A stretch of DNA of 64,000 nt, from NCBI GenBank assembly GCA_963765705.1, contig CAVXXJ010000006.1, positions 124,001 to 188,000 of the forward strand, in the 5' to 3' direction. Shown here one piece after another: positions 52,274 through 61,068 of this stretch; the first letter of the stretch is position 1, and each line of letters opens with the position of its first letter. Source of the DNA: Gaiellasilicea sp963765705. Its GTDB lineage: Bacteria; Actinomycetota; Thermoleophilia; Gaiellales; Gaiellaceae. Below the pieces are notes generated by a model. The model was not told the DNA's origin, did no database searches, and saw nothing but the letters and a program-made list of their open reading frames with translations. A program made the translations under genes and the position numbers.

Positions 52274-53656
52274 TCAGCCGCGTGCAGCGTCGACGTTCTC
52301 CGGCTTCGGAGAGATCGTCTTCACGGTCTCGAGCTTGGTCGTGGCCTTGTAGATCGTGAAGCCCACGACTGCGCCTTCGGCGCCGCTCGGATCGCCTGTC
52401 TCGTTGATTCCGAAGGTGCCGAGGTAGCTGTCGGTGACCTGCGCCTCGAACATCTTCGCGATCACGTCGGCCCGCGAGCCGTCCGACGCAGCGATCGCGT
52501 CGAACAAGACCTGCGCCGCCTGCGCGCCGTAGATCGCGTACGGGTCGATCTCCTTGCCGCCGAGCCGTGGCTTGAACGCCTCGGCGAACTCGGCGCCCTC
52601 GCCCTCGAACTCGTCGATCGGCACACCGGCGACGCTCATGAACATGCCGGCTGCGGCCTCAGGGGCCTCGTCGATCGTCTGCTGCGTCGTGAAGCCGTCC
52701 GGTGCGAACAGCTTGACGTCGCCGTCGTTCGGGCCGAGCACGGCGACCTTGTCCTTGATCACCTGCGCGCCGTTCTCGTCGATCAGGCCACCGAGGAAGA
52801 CTGCGTCAGCCCCGCTGCCGCCGATCTTCCGGAACAGTGCCTCGTAGCTCGACGCCTTCGGATCCCAGGCCTCGAAGCCGGCGACCTTGATCCCGACAGC
52901 TTCCGCGGCATTGCGGAAGTTCGTCGCGACGCCGAGGCCGTAGGCCTCCTTGTCGTTCAGGATGTACACGTTCGTGACGCCCTGCTCCTGAGCGAACTCG
53001 GCCACGGCCGCGCCCTGGTACGCGTCATGCGCGACGACGCGGGCGTAGTTCCGGCTGCCCGAGGGGTAGTACTTGTCCGGCTCGGTCGCGTCGCAACCAG
53101 GGCCGCCCTCGGTGAGGCAGACGTACGTGTTCGCCGGCGAGATCATCGCGACTCCGCCACCCGGAGCCTGGTTCAGCACCGGGATCTCGATCGCGGCGCA
53201 GCCCGAGTTGAACGTGCCGATGACGCCGACGACCTTCTCGTTGCCGGCATAGGCCTGCGCGTTCGTCGAGCACTTGCCCGAGTCCCACTTGCCCGCCTGA
53301 GCGGTTGCGTCGTCACACGACTGGTAGGCGACGTTGTGGTCACCCGCCTTGAAGTTCTGCTGCTCGAGGAGGTAACGGATTGCCTCCACGATCTGGATCG
53401 TCTGCGTACGAGACGAGCCCTGGAGCGGGAAGTCCGACGCGACCAGCACGTCAGGCTCACCTTCGCCTTCGTACTCGACCGCCGTGCACGAGCTCGACGG
53501 CAGCGCCTCGACGCCGCCCGTCCCACCCGTTGCCTCGGTGGTCGCACCGTCCCCGCCCGCTTCATCGTCGTCGCCGCCGCAACCCGCCGCTACGAGCGCG
53601 AGCACTGCGACGAACAGGGCCAGAACGCTCAACCAACCACGTCTACTGGAATTCAA
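52274..53656 (-). CDS. livK: Branched-chain amino acid ABC transporter, substrate-binding lipoprotein
   Basis: 460 aa from a TTG at 53656 that has GGAGGAGGAAA in front of it; the upstream in-frame ATG at 53764 has no such site. Signal peptide with lipobox (LALVAAGCGGDDDE) gives a lipoprotein. The body is a type-1 periplasmic-binding fold (ASDFPLQGSSR, VVGVIGTFNSGCAA, VAMISPANTYVC, NVYILNDKEAYGLGVATNF). Extra Cys residues may form disulphides. It delivers ligand to LivHM; branched-chain amino acids are the default guess. Confidence 0.92.
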   Translation of the reverse strand: MNSSRRGWLSVLALFVAVLALVAAGCGGDDDEAGGDGATTEATGGTGGVEALPSSSCTAVEYEGEGEPDVLVASDFPLQGSSRTQTIQIVEAIRYLLEQQNFKAGDHNVAYQSCDDATAQAGKWDSGKCSTNAQAYAGNEKVVGVIGTFNSGCAAIEIPVLNQAPGGGVAMISPANTYVCLTEGGPGCDATEPDKYYPSGSRNYARVVAHDAYQGAAVAEFAQEQGVTNVYILNDKEAYGLGVATNFRNAAEAVGIKVAGFEAWDPKASSYEALFRKIGGSGADAVFLGGLIDENGAQVIKDKVAVLGPNDGDVKLFAPDGFTTQQTIDEAPEAAAGMFMSVAGVPIDEFEGEGAEFAEAFKPRLGGKEIDPYAIYGAQAAQVLFDAIAASDGSRADVIAKMFEAQVTDSYLGTFGINETGDPSGAEGAVVGFTIYKATTKLETVKTISPKPENVDAARG

Positions 53657-53699
53657 CTGCTTTCCTCCTCCGTCACCCTTATGGCCTGCCGACGAGATC

Positions 53700-53709
53700 T
53701 GCACGTGCA
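53700..53709. promoter_or_regulatory. Palindrome in the livK leader
   Basis: TGCACGTGCA, a perfect 10-bp palindrome 44 bases upstream of the livK TTG. It lies inside a larger pair of arms CGACGAG and CTCGTCG. It may be an operator for nutrient control or a leader stem-loop. Confidence 0.3.
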
Positions 53710-53787
53710 ACTGCAGCACCCCTCGTCGGGCGAATGGCGGCAGTATCCCGGTAAACCGCGCCACATTTCAACTTTGTGCGACCGCAC

Positions 53788-53793
53788 TACACT
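53788..53793 (+). promoter_or_regulatory. Possible -10 of the tRNA-Leu promoter
   Basis: TACACT lies 9 bases before the tRNA. TTCAAC at 53767-53772 is the only -35-like hexamer near it, at a short 15-base spacing. A weak call. Confidence 0.35.
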
Positions 53794-53802
53794 CTTTCGC
53801 AG

Positions 53803-53886
53803 GCCGAAGTGGCGGAATTGGCAGACGCGCCGGACTCAAAATCCGGTTCCCTTCGGGGAGTGTGGGTTCGATTCCCACCTTCGGCA
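53803..53886 (+). tRNA. tRNA-Leu(CAA)
   Basis: 84 nt. Acceptor arms GCCGAAG and CTTCGGC pair fully, with discriminator A. The anticodon stem CCGGA/TCCGG holds loop CTCAAAA, so the anticodon is CAA, reading UUG. A long variable arm (TTCCCTTCGGGGAGTG) marks a class II Leu tRNA, and GGTTCGATTCC is the T-loop. The CCA end is not encoded directly (TCCA follows). Confidence 0.97.
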
Positions 53887-53897
53887 TCCAACGAGTT

Positions 53898-55202
53898 ATG
53901 AGGGTTCGCGTTCCCGCCCATCCGCTCTGCCTGGCGCTCGTGCTCGCCGCCTGCGCCGGCGCTGCGGCGCCGCAGGCGCCGGCCGGCGCGGCGCCCTGCG
54001 AAGGCGGGCCGCGAGTGGCTCCCGACCCCGGCTACCGGCTGCTCTTCGACGGGACGCGCGCCAGCCTCGCGCGGTGGGCGCACGCCGGTCCCGGTCGCTT
54101 CGAGCTGCAAGGCGACTGCACGCTGAGGACCGCCGGCGGGCTCGGCCTGCTCTGGTACGACGACGAGCCGTTCGACTCGCCCATGACGCTCAAGGTGGAC
54201 TGGATGATCCCCGGCGACGCGAACTCGGGCGTCTTCGTCGGCTTCCCCGCGGTCGGCGAGGACCCCTTCGTCGCCGTCAACCAGGGCTACGAGATCCAGA
54301 TCGATCCGACCGACCCGGCTTCGTCGACGGGCGCCATCTACGGATTCCGGGCCGCCGACCGCGCACCGCGTGACCGCGCGCTCCGGCCGGCGGGCGAGTG
54401 GAACACCTACGAGATCACCGTCGACGCGCCGCGGATCGTCGTGCGCCTGAACGGCGTCGTCGTCAACCGCTTCGTCTCGACGAGCGCCGCGCGCCAGAGC
54501 CTCGGCCGCGGCTTCGTCGGCCTCCAGAACCACAGCGACGCCGATCGCGTCTCGTTCCGCAGCGTCCAGGTCAAGGAGTGGGGCGCCGAGCGGCCGCGCT
54601 GCGCGGGCGCCGTGTCACGACGTGCCCCGAGTGACGCCTTCTCGGGCTCACGCCTCGACGGCTGCCGGTGGAACCGGGTCGTGCGCTACGACGGCGGCGC
54701 CCTCGACGTGAGCGCTGGGTCGTTGCACCTCGAGCTCACCGGCGACACCGATCCGGCCAACCTCGTGCTCCAGCGCGCGCCGGCGGGCGCCTGGACGATC
54801 GAGACGACCGTGCGCGTCCCGCTTCGCTCGGGCTCGCAGCAGGCGGGCCTGATCGCCTACCGCGACGACGGCGACTACGTCAAGCTCGTCGCTGCGGCGG
54901 CCGGCGGCCACGTCCGGGTCCGGCTGGTCAGCGGGGCCGGGAACGCCGTCGCGCGGAGCTTGCCCTCGACACTGACGCCGCGACCGCGGAGCGACAGCTA
55001 TCGGCTGCGCCTCACCAGGTCGGGCTCGCGCTACACGGGCTGGTGGAACGTGAGCGGCGCCGGCTGGCGGCGTCTCGGCTCGGTCGTGAACGGGAGGCTC
55101 GCCACGGGAGCTGCCTATGGCCTCGTCGCGCTCGGGCCGGGCACGAAGGGAGCGCCGCCTTATGCGGCGTTCGAGGGCTTTCGCGCGGCGAGGGGCCGTT
55201 AG
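53898..55202 (+). CDS. Secreted 3-keto-disaccharide hydrolase (DUF1080) domain protein
   Basis: 434 aa; ATG at 53898, only 11 bases after the tRNA. Signal sequence with a possible lipobox (LALVLAACAG). Residues ~45-230 form a DUF1080/concanavalin-like sandwich: YRLLFDGTRASLARW, GLLWYDDEPFDSP, NSGVFVGFPAVG, NTYEITVDAPRIVVRLNGVV. Residues ~245-430 form a second beta-sandwich resembling the GH43 C2-type module (VLQRAPAGAWTIETTVRVP, AGLIAYRDDGDYVKLV). Probably binds or hydrolyses polysaccharide outside the cell. Convergent with the HD-GYP gene. Confidence 0.85.
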   Translation: MRVRVPAHPLCLALVLAACAGAAAPQAPAGAAPCEGGPRVAPDPGYRLLFDGTRASLARWAHAGPGRFELQGDCTLRTAGGLGLLWYDDEPFDSPMTLKVDWMIPGDANSGVFVGFPAVGEDPFVAVNQGYEIQIDPTDPASSTGAIYGFRAADRAPRDRALRPAGEWNTYEITVDAPRIVVRLNGVVVNRFVSTSAARQSLGRGFVGLQNHSDADRVSFRSVQVKEWGAERPRCAGAVSRRAPSDAFSGSRLDGCRWNRVVRYDGGALDVSAGSLHLELTGDTDPANLVLQRAPAGAWTIETTVRVPLRSGSQQAGLIAYRDDGDYVKLVAAAAGGHVRVRLVSGAGNAVARSLPSTLTPRPRSDSYRLRLTRSGSRYTGWWNVSGAGWRRLGSVVNGRLATGAAYGLVALGPGTKGAPPYAAFEGFRAARGR

Positions 55203-56941
55203 GCGGTAGTCGTGGCCGGCCGGATTACCGGCGGCCAGAGCTTGCGGTCGAGCGTCTGCGCGAGCGCACGGCTGTCGAGCACCGCGAGGAAAGCTGTGAC
55301 CACGGCCGGGTCGAACTGCGCTCCGGCACAAGCGCGCAACTCCTTGCGCGCGCTCTCGGTCGATCGTGCCGAGGCATAAGGCCTCTCCGCGGTCATCGCA
55401 CAGAACGCGTCGGCGACGAAGACGATGCGAGCGGCCATGGGAATCGCTTCTCCGGCCAGACGATCGGGGTACCCCTTACCGTCCCAACGCTCGTGGGAGG
55501 AGCGCACCACCTCGGCCGCTCGCTCCAGCGAGGGGACTCCGGCGAGGATGCGCTCGCCGATGACGCTGTGCCGGTGCATGAATGCAAGCTCCTCGTCGCC
55601 GAGCGGCCCCTGTTTGGTGAGGATCTCGGAGGGGATGCCGACCTTGCCGATGTCGTGCAGGCCGGCGGCGCGCTGCACCAACTCGACCTCGTCGGCGGAG
55701 AGGCCGAGCGACTCGGCGCAGGCCACTGCCAGGCTCGCGACCCTTTCGAGGTGGCTGCCGAGGCCCGGGTGGCGTTCCTCGAGCATGCGTTTCAACGCTG
55801 CGGAGGTGCCCGCTTCGGGGGTCGGGTGCGCGCTGACCTTGGCCGCGTACATCCTGGAGTCGGCCAGGCGCAGCGCCGCGCTGGATTCGTGGGCCTCGCC
55901 GGGGACCGCGACCACGCCCGATGCGGATGTGATCAGGAAGCCTTCGCCCTCGTCACGGAGGGCTTCGCTCAGCAATGCATTTGCCTCGTCCGCGGGCACG
56001 TCGCCGAAGAGCAGGACGCAGAACTCGTCGCCGCCGAGGCGGGCCGCGATCCCGCGACCCTCGCACGCCGCGGCGAGCTTGCGGCCGAGTCGTCTCAGCA
56101 GCGCATCGCCGGCGGGATGGCCGAAGGTGTCGTTGTAGCGCTTGAAGCCGTTGAGGTCGGCGAGCGTCAACGTGAACCTCTCGTTCCGGCTGGTCCGACT
56201 GTCGAGCTCCTCGAGCAGGGCGCGCCGGTTCGGTAGTCCCGTCAGCTCGTCGGTACGCGCCTCCTGCGCGGTCGCGACGAGCGCGCTCCGCATCGTGGCC
56301 TCTGCACGACGCCGGTAGACGCTCAGCAGCCATGCACATGCCGCCACGCCGGCCAACCCGAGCGGGATGAGCACGAACGCGGTCGCGCGAACCGTGCGCT
56401 CGGTCGCGGTCACCGACGCGAGCTGCTTCGCGAGCAGCTGGGAAGGGTCGGGGTCGAGGTCGTTCAGGAGCACCTGGAGCTCGCCCATGATGTTCTCCAT
56501 CGCCTCTTCCGCTCCGGCGCTGCCGTCACTGTCGTATCCAGGTGGCCGGGCGAGGAACAAGTCGATCGCGGGCTTCATCCGGCGGACGATGGGCTTGCCT
56601 TCGGCGGCGATCCGGCTCGCCTCGGCGACACCGCCACTCTCCATCCGGTCGAGCGCGTCGTCGAGCACTCGCTGCGAACGGCGGAGCTTCGCGAGATGAA
56701 TCGGGTCGATCTTCTCTTCGAGCTCGTCGGTGCTGGTGTCGATCATGCTCAGCGCCTGGACGGCTCGCAGGTGGCCCGTCGTCTGAACGCCGGCCCGGGA
56801 GAGCCCGTCGGCCCCGTTCTGAGTCACGATTGCCGCCCACACAGCCAGCGCGCCGAGGGAGAGGACGGCAAGCGACATGCCGCCCACGGCGATCCGAGCG
56901 AACAGCTTGGAGGGCGAGGCAGGGGGTCGCGACGCGGTCAC
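55199..56941 (-). CDS. Membrane GGDEF plus HD-GYP protein
   Basis: 580 aa. One helix near residues 15-40 and one at ~190-210 enclose an extracytoplasmic sensor. The GGDEF domain (~230-375) has TDELTGLPNRR and an intact LGGDEFCVLL. No RxxD inhibitory site is seen just before it. The HD-GYP domain (~385-570) keeps HDIGKVGIP, HSVIGERIL and HERWDGKGYPDRL. It could thus both make and break cyclic di-GMP in response to an outside signal. Tail-to-tail with the DUF1080 gene. Confidence 0.93.
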   Translation of the reverse strand: MTASRPPASPSKLFARIAVGGMSLAVLSLGALAVWAAIVTQNGADGLSRAGVQTTGHLRAVQALSMIDTSTDELEEKIDPIHLAKLRRSQRVLDDALDRMESGGVAEASRIAAEGKPIVRRMKPAIDLFLARPPGYDSDGSAGAEEAMENIMGELQVLLNDLDPDPSQLLAKQLASVTATERTVRATAFVLIPLGLAGVAACAWLLSVYRRRAEATMRSALVATAQEARTDELTGLPNRRALLEELDSRTSRNERFTLTLADLNGFKRYNDTFGHPAGDALLRRLGRKLAAACEGRGIAARLGGDEFCVLLFGDVPADEANALLSEALRDEGEGFLITSASGVVAVPGEAHESSAALRLADSRMYAAKVSAHPTPEAGTSAALKRMLEERHPGLGSHLERVASLAVACAESLGLSADEVELVQRAAGLHDIGKVGIPSEILTKQGPLGDEELAFMHRHSVIGERILAGVPSLERAAEVVRSSHERWDGKGYPDRLAGEAIPMAARIVFVADAFCAMTAERPYASARSTESARKELRACAGAQFDPAVVTAFLAVLDSRALAQTLDRKLWPPVIRPATTTA

Positions 56942-56986
56942 GCCGAGGTGATCGACCCGGCGAACGAGAAGTTGAGCGCGCGTCGG

Positions 56987-57874
56987 TCAGTGCACGGCGA
57001 GCTTGCGTGCCTGCTTGTCGGGCGGGATGCGAACCACGTTCCAGGCGAGGCCGGCTCGCTCGAGCAGCCAGATCAGCCAGCCGCCGGGGTCGATCTCGGT
57101 GCGGCGCAGGCCGTGGAACGCCGAGGTGGGGAACGCGTGGTGGTTGTTGTGCCACGACTCTCCGAAGGAGAGCCACGAGAGCCACCACACGTTGCGCGAC
57201 TCGTCTCGAGAGGCGAAGCGGCGGTGGCCCCAGAAGTGACAGATCGAGTTGATCGAGAACGTGACGTGGTGGAGCAGGAAGATCCGGACGGCACCGCCCC
57301 AGAAGAGCCCTGCGAAGAAGCCGTACCAGCCGCCGATCAGGAGCCAGCCGACGACGGCCGGAGCGAAGAGCGAGAAGAGCACGAGCGGCAGGAAGAGCTT
57401 CGCGATCACGCGGAGACCGCGGTCGCGCAGCAGATCCTTCGCGTAGCGCGACTGCTCGGCGCGACCGGCGGCCGAGAACAGCCAGCCGGTGTGCGCGTGC
57501 CAAAGCCCGCGCAGCGCCCCGATGACGCCGTCGCCGTAGCCGACGTGCGGGCTGTGCGGGTCACCCTCCTGGTCTGAGAACTGGTGATGCTTCCGGTGGT
57601 CCGAGACCCAGGCGAGCACGTCACCCTCGACGGCCATCTCCCCGAGCACGGCGAAGGCGTAGCGCATCCCGCGCGTGGTCTCGAAGGACCGGTGCGTGAA
57701 GAGGCGGTGATAGCCGACGGTGATTCCGGCGCCTGTGAGCAGGTAGCCGACCGCGAGGATCGCGAGCTCGGTCGGCCCGACCATCCGCTCCCAGAGGACG
57801 ATGACCGCGATCACCAGTCCCACGAACGGCAGCGCGATGCCCGCCAGGTTGACCAGCTTGTGCGTGCGCGTCAT
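56987..57874 (-). CDS. Acyl-CoA desaturase (delta-9 type)
   Basis: 295 aa from the ATG at 57874. The three histidine boxes of membrane di-iron desaturases are present: HRLFTH, HRKHH and HNNHH, in GYHRLFTHRSFE, SDHRKHHQFSD and GESWHNNHHAFP. Four membrane spans flank them. It places a cis double bond in saturated acyl chains, adjusting membrane fluidity. The 160-bp gap to the divergent membrane gene shows no clear operator. Confidence 0.93.
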   Translation of the reverse strand: MTRTHKLVNLAGIALPFVGLVIAVIVLWERMVGPTELAILAVGYLLTGAGITVGYHRLFTHRSFETTRGMRYAFAVLGEMAVEGDVLAWVSDHRKHHQFSDQEGDPHSPHVGYGDGVIGALRGLWHAHTGWLFSAAGRAEQSRYAKDLLRDRGLRVIAKLFLPLVLFSLFAPAVVGWLLIGGWYGFFAGLFWGGAVRIFLLHHVTFSINSICHFWGHRRFASRDESRNVWWLSWLSFGESWHNNHHAFPTSAFHGLRRTEIDPGGWLIWLLERAGLAWNVVRIPPDKQARKLAVH

Positions 57875-58034
57875 GGGGGTCTCTCCCAGCCCTGTTCGGG
57901 GCCTGCCGACGGTGCCGTCCCGCGCGACTGGACGGGTGGACGCGTCGGGGGCTGGGACGCTCACCGCAACGGTACCCATGAATCGCCTGCATGCAAACAT
58001 GAGCCGCGCCGAATCGGGACATGATCGGCGGAGC

Positions 58035-58805
58035 ATGCCCGCTTCGAAAAACAGGCGCGAACGAGCCGAGGTTTCGTCGGGACGGCCGTTTCGAGGCCTC
58101 GCCCTCGTCTTCCTGCTCTCGTTCGTCAACCTGATCGGAATCATCTTCACCGTGACGGCGCTCGGCGGGCTGGCTCCCTGGTCGCGCTGGGAGTTCATCG
58201 GCGTCTTCGGATTGATCGAGGCTGGCTCGGGACTGGCGAACGTCGTCTCGCCTAACATCTGGCGGCTTCCCGTCGCGCAGCTGCAGACCCCCGGCCGCAC
58301 CGACGTGAAGCTGGCGGCGTCGGCCCTGCTGCTGCCGCACTGGGGCGGCCTCGCGCGCTTCGCCGCGGGAGTCGTCTGCCTGGCGCTCGCAGGTTGGCAG
58401 GAGGGTGTCGCTGCCGTGACGGCCGGCCTCGTGCCGCTCGCGCTCTTCGTCGCCTTGTCGATCCTCGCGATCTCGGCCGTCCTGGCTCGACTTGGAGTCG
58501 CCTATCCGGAGATCGATGTCTTTCAGCTCGTCGTGCGCTGGGGCAGGCGGGAGAAGGAGCTCGCTCCCATCAGCATCGGCGCCGCCGTGATCCAGTTCCT
58601 GCTGAGCATCGTGACGATCCCGACCGTGAAGCTGCTGCCGCCGTCGGTGCTCTACCGACCGGAGCTGGGCCCGTCCCTGAACGCGTTGCTGGTCTCGACC
58701 GCCCTGTCCGCCGTACTCGTGGTGCTCGTCGCAGTGCTCTGGTCCCGCCGCATCGAGCTCGCCGCCGCGCCGGAGCAGCAGCGCGAAGCGGAGAGGCACG
58801 CGTGA
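58035..58805 (+). CDS. Multi-pass membrane protein, unknown
   Basis: 256 aa from the ATG at 58035. Six or so hydrophobic segments: LALVFLLSFVNLIGIIFTVT, FAAGVVCLALAGW, VPLALFVALSILAISAVLA, FLLSIVTIPTVKLL, LVSTALSAVLVVLVAVLW. No family recognised. The end is charged and polar. Lies 26 bases before pfkA on the same strand and may share its message. Confidence 0.6.
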   Translation: MPASKNRRERAEVSSGRPFRGLALVFLLSFVNLIGIIFTVTALGGLAPWSRWEFIGVFGLIEAGSGLANVVSPNIWRLPVAQLQTPGRTDVKLAASALLLPHWGGLARFAAGVVCLALAGWQEGVAAVTAGLVPLALFVALSILAISAVLARLGVAYPEIDVFQLVVRWGRREKELAPISIGAAVIQFLLSIVTIPTVKLLPPSVLYRPELGPSLNALLVSTALSAVLVVLVAVLWSRRIELAAAPEQQREAERHA

Positions 58806-58831
58806 GCGACGTGCTTCCCTAGACTGGCCCA

Positions 58832-59878
58832 ATGGCGCGGGTCGGGATTCTCACGGGCGGCGGCGACTGCCCCGGACTGAATGCGGTCATCCGCGCGGTG
58901 ACGCGGCGGGCGCTCGACCGCGGCTGGGACGTCGCAGGAGTGCGCGAAGGATGGCGCGGGCTCGTGGACGGGATCATCGAGCCGCTCGGCCATCGCGAGG
59001 TGTCCGGGATCCTGCCGCGTGGCGGGACGATTCTCGGCACGACGCGAACGAACCCGTACAAGGTCGAGGGCGGCGTCGAGCAGGTGCTCGCGACCTTCGA
59101 GGCCGAAGGACTCGGAGCCCTCGTCGCGATCGGCGGCGAGGACACGCTCGGCGTCGCGGCGCGGCTCCACCAGGAGCACGACTTCCCCGTCGTCGGCGTG
59201 CCGAAGACGATCGACAACGACCTCAACGGCACCGACTACACGTTCGGGTTCGACACCGCCGTGACGATCGCGACCGAGGCGATCGACCGCCTGCACACGA
59301 CAGCCGAGTCGCACAACCGCGTCATGGTCGTCGAGGTGATGGGCCGGCACGTCGGCTGGATCGCGCTCCACTCCGGGATCGCCGGCGGTGCCGACGTGAT
59401 CCTGATCCCCGAGCAGCCGATCACGGTCGAGGAGGCGTGCGGACTGCTGCAGAAGCGGCACGAGACCGGCAAGGACTTCTCGATCGTCGTCGTCAGCGAG
59501 GGCTACGAGCTCACGTATGCCTCCGGCGACAAGACCCTCATCGCGGGTGAGGCTCGCGCCACCGATCAGTTCGGTCACGTCGCTCTGGGCGGCGTCGGCG
59601 ACGCGCTCGCGCGCGAGATCGAGGACCGCACGGGCTTCGAGACGCGGGTGACCGTGCTCGGCCACGTCCAGCGCGGCGGCACGCCGACTCCCCGCGACCG
59701 GATCCTCGCAACGCGCTACGGGCTGAAGGCCGCCGACCTCGTCGAAGAGGGCCGGTTCGGCCGGATGGCTGCGCTTCGGGGCGACGAGATCGTCGACGTC
59801 TCGCTCGAGGAGGCGACCAAGGAGCTGAAGCGGGTTCCACCCGAGTGGTACGCGGTCGCGCAGGCGTTTTCGGGCTAG
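58832..59878 (+). CDS. pfkA: 6-phosphofructokinase, residues of the pyrophosphate-dependent type
   Basis: 348 aa. Phosphorylates fructose-6-phosphate in glycolysis. GGGDCPGLN is at 9-17 and PKTIDNDLNGTDYTFGFDTA at 124-143, with VEVMGRHVGWIA and GHVQRGGTP following. At the phosphoryl-donor site it has GGEDT (101-105, Asp at the position that is Gly104 in E. coli) and Lys at 125 in place of Gly. Both are features of pyrophosphate-dependent enzymes such as the Amycolatopsis one. ATP use cannot be excluded. Confidence 0.93.
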   Translation: MARVGILTGGGDCPGLNAVIRAVTRRALDRGWDVAGVREGWRGLVDGIIEPLGHREVSGILPRGGTILGTTRTNPYKVEGGVEQVLATFEAEGLGALVAIGGEDTLGVAARLHQEHDFPVVGVPKTIDNDLNGTDYTFGFDTAVTIATEAIDRLHTTAESHNRVMVVEVMGRHVGWIALHSGIAGGADVILIPEQPITVEEACGLLQKRHETGKDFSIVVVSEGYELTYASGDKTLIAGEARATDQFGHVALGGVGDALAREIEDRTGFETRVTVLGHVQRGGTPTPRDRILATRYGLKAADLVEEGRFGRMAALRGDEIVDVSLEEATKELKRVPPEWYAVAQAFSG

Positions 59879-59911
59879 CGAATCGGGAACAGTCGAGCTA
59901 GAATTCGGTCG

Positions 59912-59935
59912 CGCGGCCTCAGCGAACCGGCCGCG
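59912..59935 (+). other. Hairpin in the leader of the response-regulator gene
   Basis: CGCGGCC and GGCCGCG arms around the ten bases TCAGCGAACC, within a 169-bp GC-rich gap between pfkA and 60048. It may be part of a folded leader. No known riboswitch pattern was recognised. Confidence 0.3.
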
Positions 59936-60047
59936 GTAGCTTTCGAGCGAGGCCCCAGCGTCCGTCCTCGCGGTGCCGCCCTCAGCCAATGGGTCGGAGC
60001 GTCTGCTGTTCACGCGGCCGGCGACAGCTCTAGTGAAGGGCCGCCCC

Positions 60048-60491
60048 ATGGAAGAGCACCAGGCTGTACGCGGCGTGCCGGCCGCCTCCGGACCACCACG
60101 CATCCTCGTCGTCGACGACGATCCCGCGATCCGCCTCATCTGCACGACCTGGCTCACCCTCGATGGGTACGAGGTGCTCGAGGCTGCGAACGGTCAGGAC
60201 GCGCTCGACCTCGCGTTCACCGCGGAGCCGGCAGTCGTGCTGCTCGACCTCTCGATACCCGTCCTCGACGGCTTCGGCGTCGCAGCGGCGCTGCGAGCGA
60301 ACGAACGGACCCGCGAGCTCCCGCTGGTCGTCCTCACCGGTGAGACGGGACCACGCGTCACCCGGCGTGTGTTCGAGATGGGCGCAGCCGGCTTCTTCAC
60401 GAAGCCGTTCGACCCCGGCGCCGTTGCCGCGTTCGTCCGCAGCGTCGTCGGCGGGCAAGGAGCCGCGCCCGCAGGAGGCCACGCGTTCTAG
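60048..60491 (+). CDS. Single-domain response regulator
   Basis: 147 aa from the ATG at 60048. A CheY-like receiver with acidic pocket ILVVDDDPA, phospho-Asp in VVLLDLSIPVLDG, Thr in VLTGET and Lys in FFTKPFD. No output domain, so it signals through a partner. No histidine kinase is adjacent. The stop codon lies a few bases from an IS remnant, which may have removed whatever followed. Confidence 0.9.
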   Translation: MEEHQAVRGVPAASGPPRILVVDDDPAIRLICTTWLTLDGYEVLEAANGQDALDLAFTAEPAVVLLDLSIPVLDGFGVAAALRANERTRELPLVVLTGETGPRVTRRVFEMGAAGFFTKPFDPGAVAAFVRSVVGGQGAAPAGGHAF

Positions 60492-60497
60492 CCGGTG

Positions 60498-60969
60498 GGT
60501 TGCCGGTCACGCGGTGGCCGGGGACGCTGAAGCGGGCGAGCTTCTTGACGTCCATGTGCAGCAGCGCTCCTGGCCGCGACCACTCATAGCGGCGGTAGCT
60601 CTGCCGCTGCCCGCGCGGCCGGCGTGAGAGCCCGTGCCGCCAGAGCACCTTCCAGATCGTCGAGCGTGCCCGGCGCACGATCCCGGCCAGCCGGCCCGGG
60701 CCGAGGTTGGTCTCGCGGCGGGCGCGCAGGATCGGCTCCTCCTCGGCCGCGCTAAGCCGGCGAGGCTGGCGCAGCGGCCGCGACGATCGATCTGCCAGCG
60801 CCGCGACCAGCCGGCCGCTCTCCAACCAGCGATGCCACCAGCGGTGCGCCGTCGCCGGCGAAACGCTGAAAGCAGCAGCGGCCGCTCTCAGCGACAAACC
60901 TCCCTCGATCGCCAACACCAACTGGCGCCGGCCAGCCAGTCCGAGCTTCGCGTTAGCGTGCAGATCCAT
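60498..60969 (-). pseudogene. Truncated IS481-type transposase
   Basis: Only the first ~157 codons remain. The N-terminal helix-turn-helix (LSLRAAAAAFSVSPATAHRW), the LADRSSRPL motif and GPGRLAGIVRRARSTIW are of IS481-family transposases. RYEWSRPGALLHMDVKKLAR brings in the first catalytic Asp (DVKKL). After VTGNPPA the rest of the DDE core is gone and the frame runs antisense into the response-regulator gene. Not functional. Confidence 0.85.
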
Positions 60970-61050
60970 CAGGCCCTCCTTCGGGGACGCAGGTCTTGGC
61001 GGACCCGCACAGCCTCAGAGGAGGGCCGGATGTCTCCTCAGCCGTTCACA
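60498..61050 (-). mobile_element. IS481-family element remnant with one end
   Basis: One terminal end survives at about 61050. Read on the minus strand it is TGTGAACGGCTGAGGAGACA, beginning with the TGT usual for IS481. The other end and the 3' half of the transposase are missing. The broken edge is 6 bases from the stop codon of the gene at 60048. Confidence 0.65.
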
Positions 61051-61068
61051 ACTGTGTGGGCAGATCAG

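Noticed and set aside
53656..53764. Longer livK start at 53764
   Set aside because: It would put 36 polar residues before the lipoprotein signal and lacks a ribosome site; the TTG at 53656 has GGAGGAGG.
59879..60047. Possible riboswitch before the response-regulator gene
   Set aside because: GC-rich leader with one small hairpin, but no match to cyclic di-GMP, cobalamin or ydaO-type cores that I can recognise.
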